Source: Isoetes taiwanensis
Taxonomy: Eukaryota; Streptophyta; Lycopodiopsida; Isoetales; Isoetaceae
Assembly (NCBI GenBank): GCA_021234155.1
Contig: JAJEKV010000009.1
Location: forward strand, 6,745,546 to 6,809,545
Direction of reading: 5' to 3'
DNA: 64,000 nucleotides
The notes beneath the pieces are model-generated. The model was not told where the DNA came from. It searched no databases and worked only from the letters and a program-made list of their open reading frames with translations. Below are positions 22,471 to 35,652 of this stretch, one piece after another; positions within the stretch are counted from its first letter, which is position 1; every line of letters starts with the position of its first letter. Made by a program: the position numbers and the translations under genes.

Positions 22471-23885
22471 ATGGAAGGCTGCTAAAAGACTGATGGCGCC
22501 AGAGTGATAGCATTGAAAGCCTGAGTGTTGGAGGAATTATTGTGGCTTAAACATTTATGAAAAGATCCGAAAGTACCTCCATCCGCAGATATTATGTTGT
22601 GTGACAACATAAATACCATCCATTTTCTAAGTACCACCCAAAGACAACCTTAACACCCACGTGTTTTGTCTCTGAATAGATCTTCTCAGCTTGTTCATTG
22701 CTCCTCACGAAATTAGTTTGCTCATGGATTTACCAAGCAATTACTTGGATCTAAGTTCATCAATATGAAGGAGAATTTGGGCATGAAGAAATTGTAGTTG
22801 AAGGGGGAGAAGGTTTATCTTGGTTGCAACTGATTTTCTTCTACTGAATCAGCGACATTTAAGAGGAAGTGTACTTGGAATATAAATATGCTGATTAGAT
22901 ACGACAGTGTTTTAGCACCTAACACACAAGTGTTGGGAATATGCTGGAATGACAAAAGGAAGTACATTAGCAGTTAATGTCATAATTAGTGGGTGGTGGT
23001 TAAAGATTAGACTCATATTCTTAATCTCACTGTTTGTATATATATTCATTGCACATTATGTACTGATCTACTAAAAATAAGGTATTTCCTAGTGGTTTTC
23101 TCTATAGAGCAACTCTTACATTTTACTACCAGAATGATTCGTGAGATTCATGCTCTTGACAAATTTAGAATCTTGAGAAGACATCAGAGTAAAGTCCATG
23201 GCAGTAGCCACTGGAGTTGGAAAAAGAAAGGGCATACTCAGTCAAAAAAAAAAAAAAAAGGACATGCTTAGGCAGAAAGAACCTGGCAATCTGGCAAGAC
23301 ACAGAGATTGGATCCATTTGGCCTATGTAATGAAGCTTTAAATAAAGAAAGCTAGATTGTCATACTTATGATCTTCTGCAAGCCATAGTCATTTACAAAA
23401 TTGATGTCTAAACTACATGAGTGTTAAAGGTAGATGTTTGTCCCGTTTCAATTTCAGAATACATTTGCTTGGGTGGTCCAAAGCCAAAGTCCAAGTGCCC
23501 GGATGTGTTCTTTGTTTGGGTCCGTAGGATTTCTTGGTCTCCATGAACAATTCAATTCAATTCAATTCAATTGTTCATATCATCCACGACATTGTTTAGG
23601 TTCAGACAATGCCCCTAACACTTTGGTTCAACATGCCAACCATGTGGCTGAACAACGCATGTGGTAGGGGCTACAACCAAAGGATATAAAATACGAAGGT
23701 ACATTCTAGAAACCAAGAGGACATATACTATACTAGGTATTCGAAATAATGTATTTTTATTTATATTGAAACACGTGGTTGTAATGAAACGAGAAAGCAA
23801 TTTTTTTACACTACCTATTTGGCATCTTTTAAAGCATAGATAACTTGGGGCTCAAACGACCCTAGGACTAGGGCTTCATAGCCAG
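22471..23885. other. Intergenic DNA upstream of the F-box gene
   Basis: No gene recognised. It holds a poly-A run (about 23244-23259) and a short (AATTC)n tract (about 23548-23572). The F-box promoter must lie at its right end, but no clear TATA box was picked out. Confidence 0.4.
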
Positions 23886-23912
23886 ATGCGGAGGAGCAGC
23901 GTTTCTTCATAA
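23886..23912 (+). promoter_or_regulatory. Short upstream ORF before the F-box gene
   Basis: ATG at 23886 opens an eight-codon frame (MRRSSVSS) ending with TAA at 23912, seven bases before the main ATG at 23920. If transcribed it would act on translation of the F-box gene. Confidence 0.4.
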
Positions 23913-23919
23913 AACTACC

Positions 23920-25632
23920 ATGGAACAAAGATCTAGCATGGATGCAGTAATGGGCGATGGCAGCCTTGTTGCCTTAATTCTTGCTTGCCTCCATAGCTCG
24001 CAGGATCGGCACTCTGCTTCCCTTGTTTGCCGCCTTTGGAACGATGCCATCAAATGGGCTTCTACGAGAATCTCTATCCGATGCCGTCTCTCTTTGGATA
24101 AATTGGCTCCTGGGTTTTCTCACATAGCAACCTTAGATATGGCGGCATGCTCTAATCAACTCCGAAATTATGACCTTGCACTTGCTGGGACCTGTTTTAG
24201 CAACCTCAGAAATTTGAGGATTGGTTGTCTGGAAAATCCTCAGGAATTGATCACAGAAGATGGGCTTAAATCAATTGCTCAAGGTTGCAAAATGCTGGAA
24301 TGCTTTAGCCTTTCTTCGGTTCCCAACGTTGGAGATGAAGCAATAGAAGTTTTGAGCCATCGCTGTAAGTTTATCAATTCAATTTATTTTGAGAACTGCC
24401 GGAGCTTAACCGATTCTTCTTTAGAGGCATTGCCCAGGTTTGGACATTTGCAAGATGTTGTTTTAAAGGGGCATTTCAAATTCACACCTGCAGGCTTGAT
24501 GAATTTGGGTGCATGCAAAAAATTGATTAAGTTAAGTCTGGATCTTGGTTATATGGATCTAGATGTTCCTCTCAAATCTGTGGCCTTGGGGTGTCCCAAC
24601 ATTAGTGACATTACTTTAAAGTTTAAGAATGGTCATCTTCGTGACCTAGCAAAGTGTTCCAAGTTGATCAACCTCAGTTTGTGTACAGAACAAAGGGCTT
24701 CATTGGATGAGGCCTTGTTGAATATAGTTGCATCAAACATTGGCTTGCAGGCATTGGTTTTCATCAATCCATATTCACCACTCAATGAAGGAACAGTTAT
24801 ATCAATAGTTATGAGGTGTTCACAGCTTAAGAAGCTGCATCTAGAAGCAGCAAATTTGACTGACATGTCAGTATTGAGCATTACAGGATGTAAAGAATTA
24901 GAATTTCTAGCATTGGACCATTTCAAAAGTTCTGGAGAGGGCATGGCACAATTTGGATTTTATGGTCTTGCTTTACGCCATTTTTCCTTAAAAGCTGCAA
25001 AAGGCATTAGGGATATGGATTTGCAAGTATTTGTTCATGAGAAGGAGAAGCTTGAACATCTTGATCTGCAATGCTGTAGTGGACCAACCGCCATTGGGTT
25101 TTCTTCTATTGCTGCCTGCGGCAACTTGTCTCATTTGGATTTGAGTTTTACAGAGGTGGATGATCTGAGTCTAACACAGATTGCCAGAGGAGTCAAGCGT
25201 TTGAAACATTTGAACTTAGTGAAATGTGAGGCAATCTGCAGTGCTTTATCTGTAGCACATTTTACAACTCTGGAATCGCTCAACCTTGATCAGTGTTCAT
25301 TCATTACAGATGAAGGGCTCGAGATTTTGGGACATTATTGTCGACTGTTACGGGTTATTAGCTTGGCCTTTACAACTATTACTGATTTAGGACTTACATA
25401 CTTGACAAATTGCAGTGAGTTGAGAAATCTCAGAATTCCATATTGCAGAGGTGTACAGGGACCAGGTGTGGTTGAGATTGCAGAATCTTGCAAGTGGTTT
25501 CAGTTTGTTGTCTTGAGTCATCGCTTCAGAGGATCCAAAACAGTTGCAGCACTTGAGAAAAGATGTTGCATTGTTTGTTTAGAAAGTGATGAAATGGCCT
25601 TGGTGCCATTTGGGGTTGATTTCCTTCTCTGA
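23920..25632 (+). CDS. F-box/leucine-rich-repeat protein, single exon
   Basis: An uninterrupted 570-codon frame. Residues of about 10-50 form an F-box (LVALILACLHSSQDRHSASL, VCRLWNDAI), which would bind SKP1 in an SCF ubiquitin ligase. The rest is a run of cysteine-containing leucine-rich repeats (for example LECFSLSSVPNVGDEAIEVL, LESLNLDQCSFITDEGLEIL, LRNLRIPYCRGVQGPGVVEI) forming the substrate-binding arc. Length and layout match plant FBL-type proteins with AMN1-like repeats. I cannot say which FBL subfamily it belongs to, so no symbol is given. The ATG at 23920 begins the frame just before the F-box, and no intron is needed. It is probably nuclear or cytosolic and active. Confidence 0.92.
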   Translation: MEQRSSMDAVMGDGSLVALILACLHSSQDRHSASLVCRLWNDAIKWASTRISIRCRLSLDKLAPGFSHIATLDMAACSNQLRNYDLALAGTCFSNLRNLRIGCLENPQELITEDGLKSIAQGCKMLECFSLSSVPNVGDEAIEVLSHRCKFINSIYFENCRSLTDSSLEALPRFGHLQDVVLKGHFKFTPAGLMNLGACKKLIKLSLDLGYMDLDVPLKSVALGCPNISDITLKFKNGHLRDLAKCSKLINLSLCTEQRASLDEALLNIVASNIGLQALVFINPYSPLNEGTVISIVMRCSQLKKLHLEAANLTDMSVLSITGCKELEFLALDHFKSSGEGMAQFGFYGLALRHFSLKAAKGIRDMDLQVFVHEKEKLEHLDLQCCSGPTAIGFSSIAACGNLSHLDLSFTEVDDLSLTQIARGVKRLKHLNLVKCEAICSALSVAHFTTLESLNLDQCSFITDEGLEILGHYCRLLRVISLAFTTITDLGLTYLTNCSELRNLRIPYCRGVQGPGVVEIAESCKWFQFVVLSHRFRGSKTVAALEKRCCIVCLESDEMALVPFGVDFLL

Positions 25633-25662
25633 AACATTATTGTGAAGGAGACATTCTATCAT

Positions 25663-25757
25663 ATGGTGTATCTATTGCCAACTTTCGTCCATGTACATAT
25701 GGTTCTATCAGATGGTGTGTTTATTGCATACTTTCGTCTTTGTACATATGGTTCTTC
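25663..25757. repeat. 2 x 49-bp tandem repeat in the F-box 3' region
   Basis: ATGGTGTATCTATTGCC...GTACATATGGTTCT is repeated with a 49-bp shift (second copy from 25712). It probably lies in the 3' UTR. Confidence 0.7.
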
Positions 25758-26229
25758 CCAATTGTAATATTGACAGATCCTTACCGTTTCTTGGATACAC
25801 TTGAATTCAGCATTCGATATATGAAATGGATATAAATTACGTTTTTCTAGCCAGCATCTCTTGTGTATGGTGATTGAAGTAGTTGAATACATGTGAGCTG
25901 ATAGGTTATATATATGTATTAAAATGATGTACAGCAATAACAGTTAATTATTTAGCATTATTATATAATCTTGCATTTATGAATAGCCACTGCTTGTTTC
26001 GTTTTTTAACTGTCCCTGTGCAAAAAAAAACCAGATTAAACAACCAGGTTACATAAGGGAACAATATTGAACGGCTTTTTGATAACTTTGAATCATATCC
26101 ATGCAGATTAAACATTTAAACAAAGCAAAAGAATACAAATGAAATGTGAGTAAAATAAGACGTTTAAAACACTAGCTCGTACTGTATGGCTTGCTTAGGC
26201 AAAATATAGCAAAATTATTATATGATAAT
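25758..26229. other. Intergenic DNA, nothing recognised
   Basis: AT-rich flank of the F-box gene. No ORF or repeat of note was seen. Confidence 0.4.
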
Positions 26230-27700
26230 TATTATTGTATGGGTACCATCCTTAGGAAAATAGCAAGGAAGCGTGTGTTTTTTTTTTTTTTGGAAGAATA
26301 TAAGAATATATTAAACCACTAGAATGCGATCAAGTACAATGATAAGTGTGGTGCTAAGAAATGAAGCGCCCATCATGATCCACAATCTATAGGAATGTCG
26401 ACCAAATTTCCCGCTTAACTGTGCCAGACAAGCTTGAGACTTGGTAAGCCTGCCACAACTTATGCCTCAAGATCGGAACCAACCGAGAGCAGGGGCTAAG
26501 CCTTTGCATTCTGAAAAAGAGCTTAAGCTCTCCGTCTTTTCAAATCAGCCACAAAAGCCAAGCTTTGCATAAATGAAGCCCTGTAAGCAGCCTTTTGCCC
26601 ACACAACTGGGAAGGACTCCCAAGAGAATCTTATTTGCATAGTGAAGTCCCAAAGAGGGCTCTCACCTAGGACCAAGCTGCTCCTACCTCATTGCATGGG
26701 ACAAGCGGTGCTCAATGGTCTCCATCGCCTCCCACATAAAGGGCATGTTTTAGCTACGAGGCTTGAACACATAGACTTCGGACATTCACCACGAGGCTCA
26801 CGGTGCAAGATCTGCCACAAAAAGTGCAGTTTTTAGGAGGAGGCAAAGTATTCCCGCCCACTTCCACATGGCGGGCCCTTACCTCCTCCCTGGAAGCTTA
26901 AGCGACCACTTATCCGAAAGCGACAATCTCACGCTAGGAGCCCATAAGCCCGATGCTACAAGCGAGATGCATCAAGTCCACTATGTGACTTCCAAACGCG
27001 ATTGACTTGAGAAGACAAGCGCAATGGAATAGCATTGGCAATTCTGGCCCAAGTCAGGTATGTGTACCGGGGAATAAATCTCTCCCTAAAAAACTCCCCG
27101 GGATGACCCTCCCAATACGATCCACGGATGGATGTTACCCTGCGGCAATCCATTGTGTGAATACACGGGTGTAGGGAAGAGGCCAAAGGGAGATGCAAAG
27201 TCCAAATTACCCGAGAGAAAGGCGATGAGGCTACCATACACACTGGGGTCTAATGAAAAGAAACCTTGACCACCTTCCGGGCCTTGGGAGACCCTTAAGA
27301 AAAGCGAGAAGCATGAGGGAATGGCATAAATCCTCAAAGCAGCCCACACGGCAAGCTGGCGGAATAGGCGGCTTCCTAAACACAATAGAGTAACGAAGCG
27401 ACTGTGCCAACAGAGCCAAACCTGGGGATTGTTGCTCCTGCAACAACTGTGGAAAATGAACATGAGATACTCGATCAAACTCCAAAGTTTCAGCTTCTGC
27501 ATGCAGGTCACAAGGCATGAGTTTGAATCCTTGCTTTGAGCAAAATTATTTTAACTATTGTATTAGGTACTGTCCTTAGAAAAATAGCAAGGGAGTGCGC
27601 GTGGGAAAATGAACATGAGTTCGATTCCAATCCACCATCAAACTATAATGTTTCAGCTTCTGCATATAGGACAAAGCAGGATTTTCCATCTGGTGATGAG
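26230..27700 (+). repeat. Duplicated ~110-bp segment, one copy split by a LINE
   Basis: The sequence GGTACCATCCTTAGGAAAAT...GCAAGGAAGCGTGTG, continuing GTGGAAAATGAACATGAG...TTTCAGCTTCTGCAT, occurs twice. In the first copy (26230-26278 plus about 27448-27510) an L1-like LINE lies in the middle. In the second (about 27555-27670) the two halves are joined as CAAGGGAGTGCGCGTGGGAA, which shows the empty site. Confidence 0.75.
26279..27447 (-). mobile_element. L1-like LINE, 5'-truncated, minus strand
   Basis: The 3' end is a poly-A tail (poly-T at 26279-26292 on the plus strand), preceded by TGGTTTAATATATTCTTATA, the same end as the LINE at 32651-35636. Coding remnants on the minus strand include PLASSLHPCIHTMDCRRVTS and SSQVNRVWKSHSGLDAS. 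They lie upstream of a zf-RVT-like region and match the plus-strand copy. Frameshifts throughout mark it as inactive. Its 5' end is placed where the flanking duplication resumes. Confidence 0.8.
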
Positions 27701-27944
27701 TTTGTTGCTGAAAGATCTTAAAGAAATTAAAGAAAGACACAAAATTTTTCAAGAACGGATTATAAGGGCCAGAGGGCAATATTATATATGAAGCTTTTGG
27801 CTAATCCAACGGGTATTTGGAACACTTGGTTCGGGAAGGAAAAAGAGGGGGGAAGGGGAAGTAATGTTTATGGCGCTTGAAACTTTAACAGGCTTGGAGA
27901 ATGGAAATGAAGTATAAATGATGCCCGCCCTCAGTGCTTGGCAA

Positions 27945-28040
27945 TTGTGTGTGTGTGTGTGTGTGTTTTTTTTTTTTTATTGTGTGTGCGAGGGTTTCAA
28001 CCTTGTGGGTGGGAGGTTCGATTCCTGCTACAGTAGCAAT
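27945..28040 (+). other. (GT)n tract and a tRNA B-box-like sequence
   Basis: A (GT)n and poly-T tract (27945-27980) is followed by GGGAGGTTCGATTCCTGC, a perfect B-box match (GGTTCGATTCC). No A box is found at the right distance, so this is at most a tRNA or SINE fragment. Confidence 0.35.
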
Positions 28041-28929
28041 TCTTTTGGAATGGACAGTGCGGAAGCTTAGAAAATTTTGCTGAGTCTATGACTCTTGAGG
28101 CCAGGGGGTTTGTTGGTGATGAGCAAACTTGGACTCTAGAGAAGATTTTTTGATAAGTCAATATAGCAGGTCAATGGGCAGTCAAGGCATCCCTACCTCC
28201 TATTGAAGAAGTCTCAAGTGATTTTTTCACAATGGATCTCAAATGTGAAAAGAAGGCATTTCTATCTTTTATTGCAGAAGCCTCAAGTGACCTTTTCACA
28301 GTGGAAGATATGTCGTAGCTATAATTAACTTCTCTTGACGAAGTCTTAACTGATCTCTTCAGAGTGGAGGATATTTGCATGGGTATAAACAAGCTTGGAA
28401 ATGGAAATCGCTTGGACCTAGACAGAATTTATGAACTGACAAGAAATAGCATTAGAAAAATCACATATTTAATTAATGAGTCATCACGACGGCCTCTTTA
28501 CCCGAACGTCAAAAGAGTAGGCTTGTACGTCTTTATAAGAATGGGGATAAAGCAAGGCATTATTGTCAGCAATAACTATTTGTCACTGCCCTAGAATACA
28601 ATTTAAATGCAATGGGCCGAAGCCACAAATGTAAGAACGATTTACACGCATTCCATTTCGATGGCTAGTTTTCTTGCATTCATTCCGTTCTGAGATTGAT
28701 TATCTGAGAATAAGAACCAACAAGTATTGAATTGGATTGGTTTGTATCGTCTAGGAAGACCAACGATCTCTGTCGCGGATTAGATATTGTAGAATAATGA
28801 CTCAATTATCATAGAATCAGATAATACCTACTAGTTAAAGTGGGAACCTTTTGGGCCGAATAAAGATTGATTATGCTTCTATAAGCGAATACAGTACTTG
28901 GTAGAAAATATAGGAAGGAAACCTTTTAT
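28041..28929. other. Unrecognised DNA
   Basis: Only short ORFs. A 28364-28594 plus-strand frame contains MGIKQGIIV, faintly like the GxxQG motif of LINE reverse transcriptases, but the following residues do not fit. I leave it unassigned. Confidence 0.35.
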
Positions 28930-28933
28930 GAAT

Positions 28934-29255
28934 GGGTGAAAGCATGCTAAGGTGTACCATCTAAAGTTCTTTTTAGGGAGTGCAAAACTACCCAAAAAAG
29001 TACCCAACACTGGGTACTGGGAACTTCCATAAATGTCTCAATAAACAATAAGTTTGAGAGTTGATTCATTCATTTTATTCTCTAATAGTATCGTTATCCT
29101 CTACTACTATAGGTTGACATGTTATTGACCTTCAATTCAAAATTTTTGGATTGATTTTAATGGGGAGAAAAAACAGAAAGTACCAGTTTTAAAAGTACCC
29201 AGTGTAGGTACTTTTGAGGGTTCCAAAAGTGGTACACCGTAGCGTGCTTTCACCC
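28934..29255. mobile_element. 322-bp MITE, copy 1, with GAAT target duplication
   Basis: The ends are inverted repeats of about 25 bp starting GGGTGAAAGCATGCTAAGGT and, on the other strand, GGGTGAAAGCACGCTACGGT. The flanks read GAAT on both sides (28930-28933 and 29256-29259). Inside are smaller palindromes around GTACCCAACACTGGGTAC. The same family is found at 59586-59906. It is non-autonomous, and the superfamily with this end and a 4-bp duplication is not assigned. Confidence 0.88.
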
Positions 29256-29354
29256 GAATACCATAATATGCCAAAAGCTACTTGATAAATGGAGGTTAAG
29301 TGCCGATATTACTAGCTAGGTTATAGCCAAGATGACGATGATTCTATATTTTCA

Positions 29355-30613
<1,259 letters not shown>

Positions 30614-32634
30614 CCACATCGTTGCCATATCTATCAAATTTTATTTATAACCACGATCAAATACTCACTACAACCTTCATGATTACTAAACAATCTTCTC
30701 TATATTCTCCTTGTCATTGTAAGTATAATCCTATTTGGCTAACTATTTGCCTGTCAATTGTGTTCATATAATGTTGAGCATCATCAAATTTTACTACATT
30801 TTGGCAAAAATACTCACGTGTATCATATTAAGACTCATTGTGATCATAAGGTAAAAGGTTGCCAAAGCTATGACATGAAAATCATCTGCCATAGTTAAGC
30901 CTGCCTCCACAGCCACCAAAATGTGCTTATTTTTCTCAATGGTGCTATAAAAAATATTTGAAGAAGAGAAGTACATGAGTATATAGATTTTCCATCACCA
31001 AAATCATGCACATAGCAGGCTTATTAAAACATAGTTCAGTAAGCATACTCAATTCAATTTGAAATCAAAAAGTCTGCAAATACTTTTCCAACCACAAATA
31101 TAAGAACACAAAGCTAAATGTTCCCATCGTGATAAAAGAGCAATCCTAATAATTACAATAAGTACCCCTCCCATATCCACTTCTAGGAGAAGTTGAAGAT
31201 CCAGAAAAAGTTATGTGCAGAGGATATAGGAATTGATATAATAACAGAGACAATTTTCAGAGGAGGAATTGCAAACAATTAAAAAATGTGCTAGCGAAAT
31301 GCTCCTCATCAAGTTTAGCATACTAAAGACTTCTAGTTTCAAAACAATTATTTTAAAATTGGCTATGCCTCCTGATACTCTATAAGTGGCTTCAACTCTT
31401 CATTCCAAATAGAAAGAGATGTTTATGTCACAATGAAAGTCCAAACCACCACTTTTTCTCAAACTCCTTTCTCATGACCTGTTGAACTGTCTTCCACAAT
31501 ATTATCATCATTACAGACAATAGAGCATGATGGTGATTGAATTCAAAGACAAATCCATAGGAATTAGATGATATCCAAGTGATTTTAAGATAAACAGACC
31601 TTTGAATACCATTGCCTTGTGTGAAAATTTAGAGGTAAAAGAATAAGAATGCAAGTGTTGCATGGCTCCATCCCAACAATTTCATTGGAATATAACCTCC
31701 AGCTTCATATAGTGACCTCCAACTTGGCTCAGAAACAAATATAGAATTGTGTATTCAATATTTATGGTGTAGACTATACTTCAAATGACCTGGTGGAGCA
31801 TAGAATCTGTCAGAATCAACAACATATAGAAATTGCCTAAGGCTTCGCACATCCGTACAGCCAACTCAAGTTCCCCTGTGATGGTCTTTATTCATAATGG
31901 ATATTTTTATTCAAGTGATGTAACATCCTCAGCATCAAATGAGAAAGAGTATGACAGTCCATAATTTGATTGATCTATATAACTAACCCATCGTTAGACA
32001 GTGCAACAACTCCACCTATTACAGATTATAATGCGAAGTTAAAATCGCCCTCTTAGACAGTGTAACAACTCCACCTATTATAGATTATAATGCCAAGTTA
32101 AAATCGGCATCGTGACAAATGTGCAATCCTAATAATTACAATAAGTACCTCTGCCATATCCACTTCTAGGAGAAGTTGAAGATCCAGGAAATAGAGGTAT
32201 GGTTTGACAAAGAAAGGATTACTTTTGGGGTAAAAAGTTGTACAACAACATAATAGGGTTGCCAAAGTTTGGAATAAAAAGCAACCAACTCAGTACCTAC
32301 CTAATAATTCCTGTGCATGAAGAGGGTGTGATCAATTTAAGAAACGTGCTGCAAATCCTTAATAAAGTTATTACTACTTACTAAATGGAGTCAACTGTGT
32401 TAAAGCCAGATTTAGGGCAAGTTTGAATATAGAAGCCTATTGTGGGGCCAATTTTGGAGCCGTTAGAATTAACATGCTGAATATGCATGGAATCTCCTCA
32501 CAATACTTAACTCTACAAAAATATGACTGCACATTGCTTGTAATTAGTTACAGCGCCAAATGATCTACTCAAACCTCTTGGCTTCAGAAATACTTGGAGA
32601 ATGAATGCTAGATATGGTGCATACCCTGCCCAAA
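30614..32634. repeat. Intergenic DNA with direct repeats
   Basis: Two local duplications. About 85 bp (CAATCCTAATAATTACAATA...GAAGTTGAAGATCCAG) is present at about 31123-31207 and again at 32105-32190. A 59-bp unit (TTAGACAGTGCAACAACTCC) is tandemly doubled at 31994-32111. Nothing else is recognised. Confidence 0.65.
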
Positions 32635-32650
32635 CAATTGAAAAGGCAAT
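32635..32650. repeat. LINE target-site duplication, 5' copy
   Basis: CAATTGAAAAGGCAAT, identical to 35637-35652 on the far side of the LINE poly-A tail. Confidence 0.92.
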
Positions 32651-35636
32651 GGTTACAGCATTGGCTAGGGTAAAACAATTTGCGAAAGAATGGGGGCGGC
32701 AAAAGGCTTTGGCTCAGCGTCGCAGGTTGGATGCCTTATATGCGGAACTGGAGTCTCTTAGAGGGCGGGTCTCTGATGGCTTGCGTGAGCAGCAGGTGCT
32801 TCGTCAGATCGAGGTTGAGGAGGAGGCCAAGGTGTCGCAGGCTAGGGTCAAAGCAGGTTTGACGTGGCTGAAGCGATCGACACTTGCTCCAAAGTCTTTT
32901 TTTTTCGGCAGCCCCCGAGCGGAAGAAGTATCACGGCGACCATGGCGGACATAGTTACACCCGAAGGTGTTGTTGCGGCAACGGATGCTATCAAGGCCTT
33001 TGTAGCAGCGCACTATAAAACATTTTTCAAGGAGAGCCCCGCTTCCCTCACGCAGTGTTTTTCAAGAGCTGGTCTTGGCCAAGGTATCGCCAAGAATCTC
33101 GGACCCTTCAAAGGCCCGAGCTTAGAGGAGCCGTTGGCGGGGCAGGAGTTGGGGATGCATGCCGCTGTTATTTCGGAATAAGTGTCTGGATTAGATGGAA
33201 TACCATTGGAGTTTTTGAGTCTTGGGAATGGGTGGGGACTTCGGTGGTGCGCGGTGTATGTGGATCTTTTGGGGAATAACTTCGATGCATCCTCGGTGAA
33301 TCTGAGGTTGTATTTCACTTATACCCAAGTGTAAGCATCCTAAAACCATCAATGACCGGAGGCCTATTACTCATTTGTGCGTAGTGTATAAAATCATTGC
33401 TAAGGCTTTGGTGAGAGGCTTAAGCGGTACTAGTTCACGCCATTAGCGCAGAGCAGTCTGGTTTTATACCTCAGCAGAATATTCTTCATAATGTGGCTGC
33501 TGCTTTTGAGGGAGTGCATTGGGCTCGTAGGATGAGGCAGCCCCTTGTTTTTCTTAAAATTTGGATTTTGCCAAGGCTTATGGCGGTGTTAGTTGGCGAG
33601 TTCTTGGCGATATGATCTGAGCCTTTGGGTGCGGACCTAGTTTTGGGGAAACGGTTATGAAAAGCTGCGTGTCATCCGCTAGAGGCGGCGGTGTGGTGTC
33701 GGGGTGAGACCTCTTCAATCTTCTCTCGTGGGCGAGGCATTAGGCGGGGATGTCCGTTGGCCCCCTTCACATTCACTATAGTGGCGAAAGCTCTCTGCAA
33801 AGCTTTTCGGTGGCGATTCGCGACAATGTGGTGCAAGGTCTCCGCATGGATGATGGGTTATAGCGGGTTTGCAATCAATTTGCGGATGATACATTCCTCT
33901 TTCTTCATGCGGATGAGTCAATCTCCGAGGCAGACCAAGAATATTTTGGATGCCTTTTCTTTAGCTAACCGGGGGTGCTTGCTTAATCGGTGAAGTGCTT
34001 CGGCCATGTGGTGCTGGAGGAACCTCCTCTGCGTGGTTGAGTCGGTTTCCACGCTCTCTTACACCACCACACACAGTGCCAAACCCATTAGGCATACCAT
34101 TTGGCTTGGACATTAATGCTAGGGCAATTTGGGCGGAGACATTCTGAGAATCTTAAGCGACATCTGGTGGAGGGGAAGTAAACTCACCATGGCTGGTAGG
34201 ATTACGATAGCCAAATCGGTGCTTTCTGTAGCACTCATGTTTATCAGACCTCCTCATACTTGCGCCGAAAAAGTGTGGTTAAGGAGTTGGATGACACCAT
34301 TAATTTTGTTTGGGGAGGAAATGAGGAGGGGGCTACGATGAAGGTCGCATGGTGGAAGTGTGTGCGTCCTAGAAAGGCGGGGGCTTAGGTATGCTTGATG
34401 TGTCCTTGCACCACGAAGGTTCACGGTGTCGAAATTCATTCATCAAAGGTTGTTGCGGAGCAACAATCCCGTGGATTGGCTCTGTTAGCCTGATCGCTTA
34501 AACATACTCTATTGTGTTTAGGAAGCCGGCAATTCGGCTCGATTCTTAGTGGGCTCTCTGTTTGAGGATTTCGCGGTCATTCCCTCATGCTTAGCCTTTT
34601 CTTAAAGGTCTCCTCAAGGCACGGAAGGTGGTCAAGGTTCTCTTTTCATTGGACCCTAGCAGGTGTATGGTAGCCTCATCGCCCTTTCTTTGGGTACCCT
34701 TGGATTCTGCATCTCCCTTGGCCTCTTCCCTACACCCAGGTACTCAGCGCCGATGGATTGCTGCAGGGGTAACATCCATCCGTGACTGGTATTGGGAGGG
34801 TCACCTCAGCCGTGGGGAGTTTTTTCCCAGGGATCGATTTGGCCTTCTGACTGGGACATTCGACTTGGGCCAAATGCGAATGCTATTCCATTGCAGTTGT
34901 CTTCTCAAGTCAATCGCGTTTGGAAGTCGCATAGTGGACTTGATGCATCTCAGTTTGTAGCATCGGCTTATGGGCTTCTAGCGCTTCAGGACACATTGCC
35001 GCCTTCGGATAAGTGGTCACTTAAGCTTCCAGGGAGTAAGTGGCCCGCCATGTGGAAGTGGGCATGGAATACATTGCCTCCTCCTAAAATCCGTACCCTT
35101 TTATGGCAGATCTTGCAACGTAGCCTCGGGGGTGAATGTCCGAAAATTACACGTGTTCAAGCCTCGGTGGCGGAAACATGCCCTCTATGTGGGAGGCGCC
35201 GAGAGACCATTGAGCACCGCTTTTGTCCTATGCAATGAGGTAGGGGCAGCTTGGTCTGGGTGAGAGCACTCTTTGGGTCTTCACCGCGGTCGAAAGCTTC
35301 TCATGGGAGTCTTTCCTAGCGGTTGGTGGCCAAAGCAGCGTGCGTTCCATTTATGCAGAGCTTGGCTTCTGTGGTTGATTTGGAAAAGACGGAGAGCGAA
35401 GGTCTTTCAGAATGCAGTGCTTAGCCCTTTTCGGTTGGTTCCGATCTTGAGGCATAAGTTGTGGCAGGCTTACCAAGTCTCAAGCTTGTCTGGCACAGTT
35501 AAGCGGGAAATTTGGTCGACATTCTTACAGATTGTGAATCATGATGGGCACTTCATTTCTTAGCACCACACTTATCATTGTACTTGATCACATTCTAGTG
35601 GTTTAATATATTCCTATATTCTTCAAAAAAAAAAAA
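32651..35636 (+). mobile_element. L1-like LINE with target-site duplication
   Basis: About 3 kb, bounded by identical 16-bp duplications and ending in poly-A at about 35625-35636. It is 5'-truncated. A coiled linker (RRRLDALYAELESL) comes first, then reverse-transcriptase pieces over several frames (INDRRPIT; AFEGVHWARRMRQPLVFLK; FADDTFLFLHADES; GNPLAPFTF-like GCPLAPFTF). A zf-RVT-like C-terminal region follows (WKWAWNTLPPPKIRTLLWQI, AETCPLCGRRRETIEHRF). Many stops and shifts show it is dead. A truncated inverted relative lies at 26279-27447. Confidence 0.9.
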
Positions 35637-35652
35637 CAATTGAAAAGGCAAT
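35637..35652. repeat. LINE target-site duplication, 3' copy
   Basis: CAATTGAAAAGGCAAT immediately after the poly-A tail. Confidence 0.92.

Noticed and set aside
24633-24944. Minus-strand ORF of 103 aa
   Set aside because: Shadow of the F-box/LRR coding sequence.
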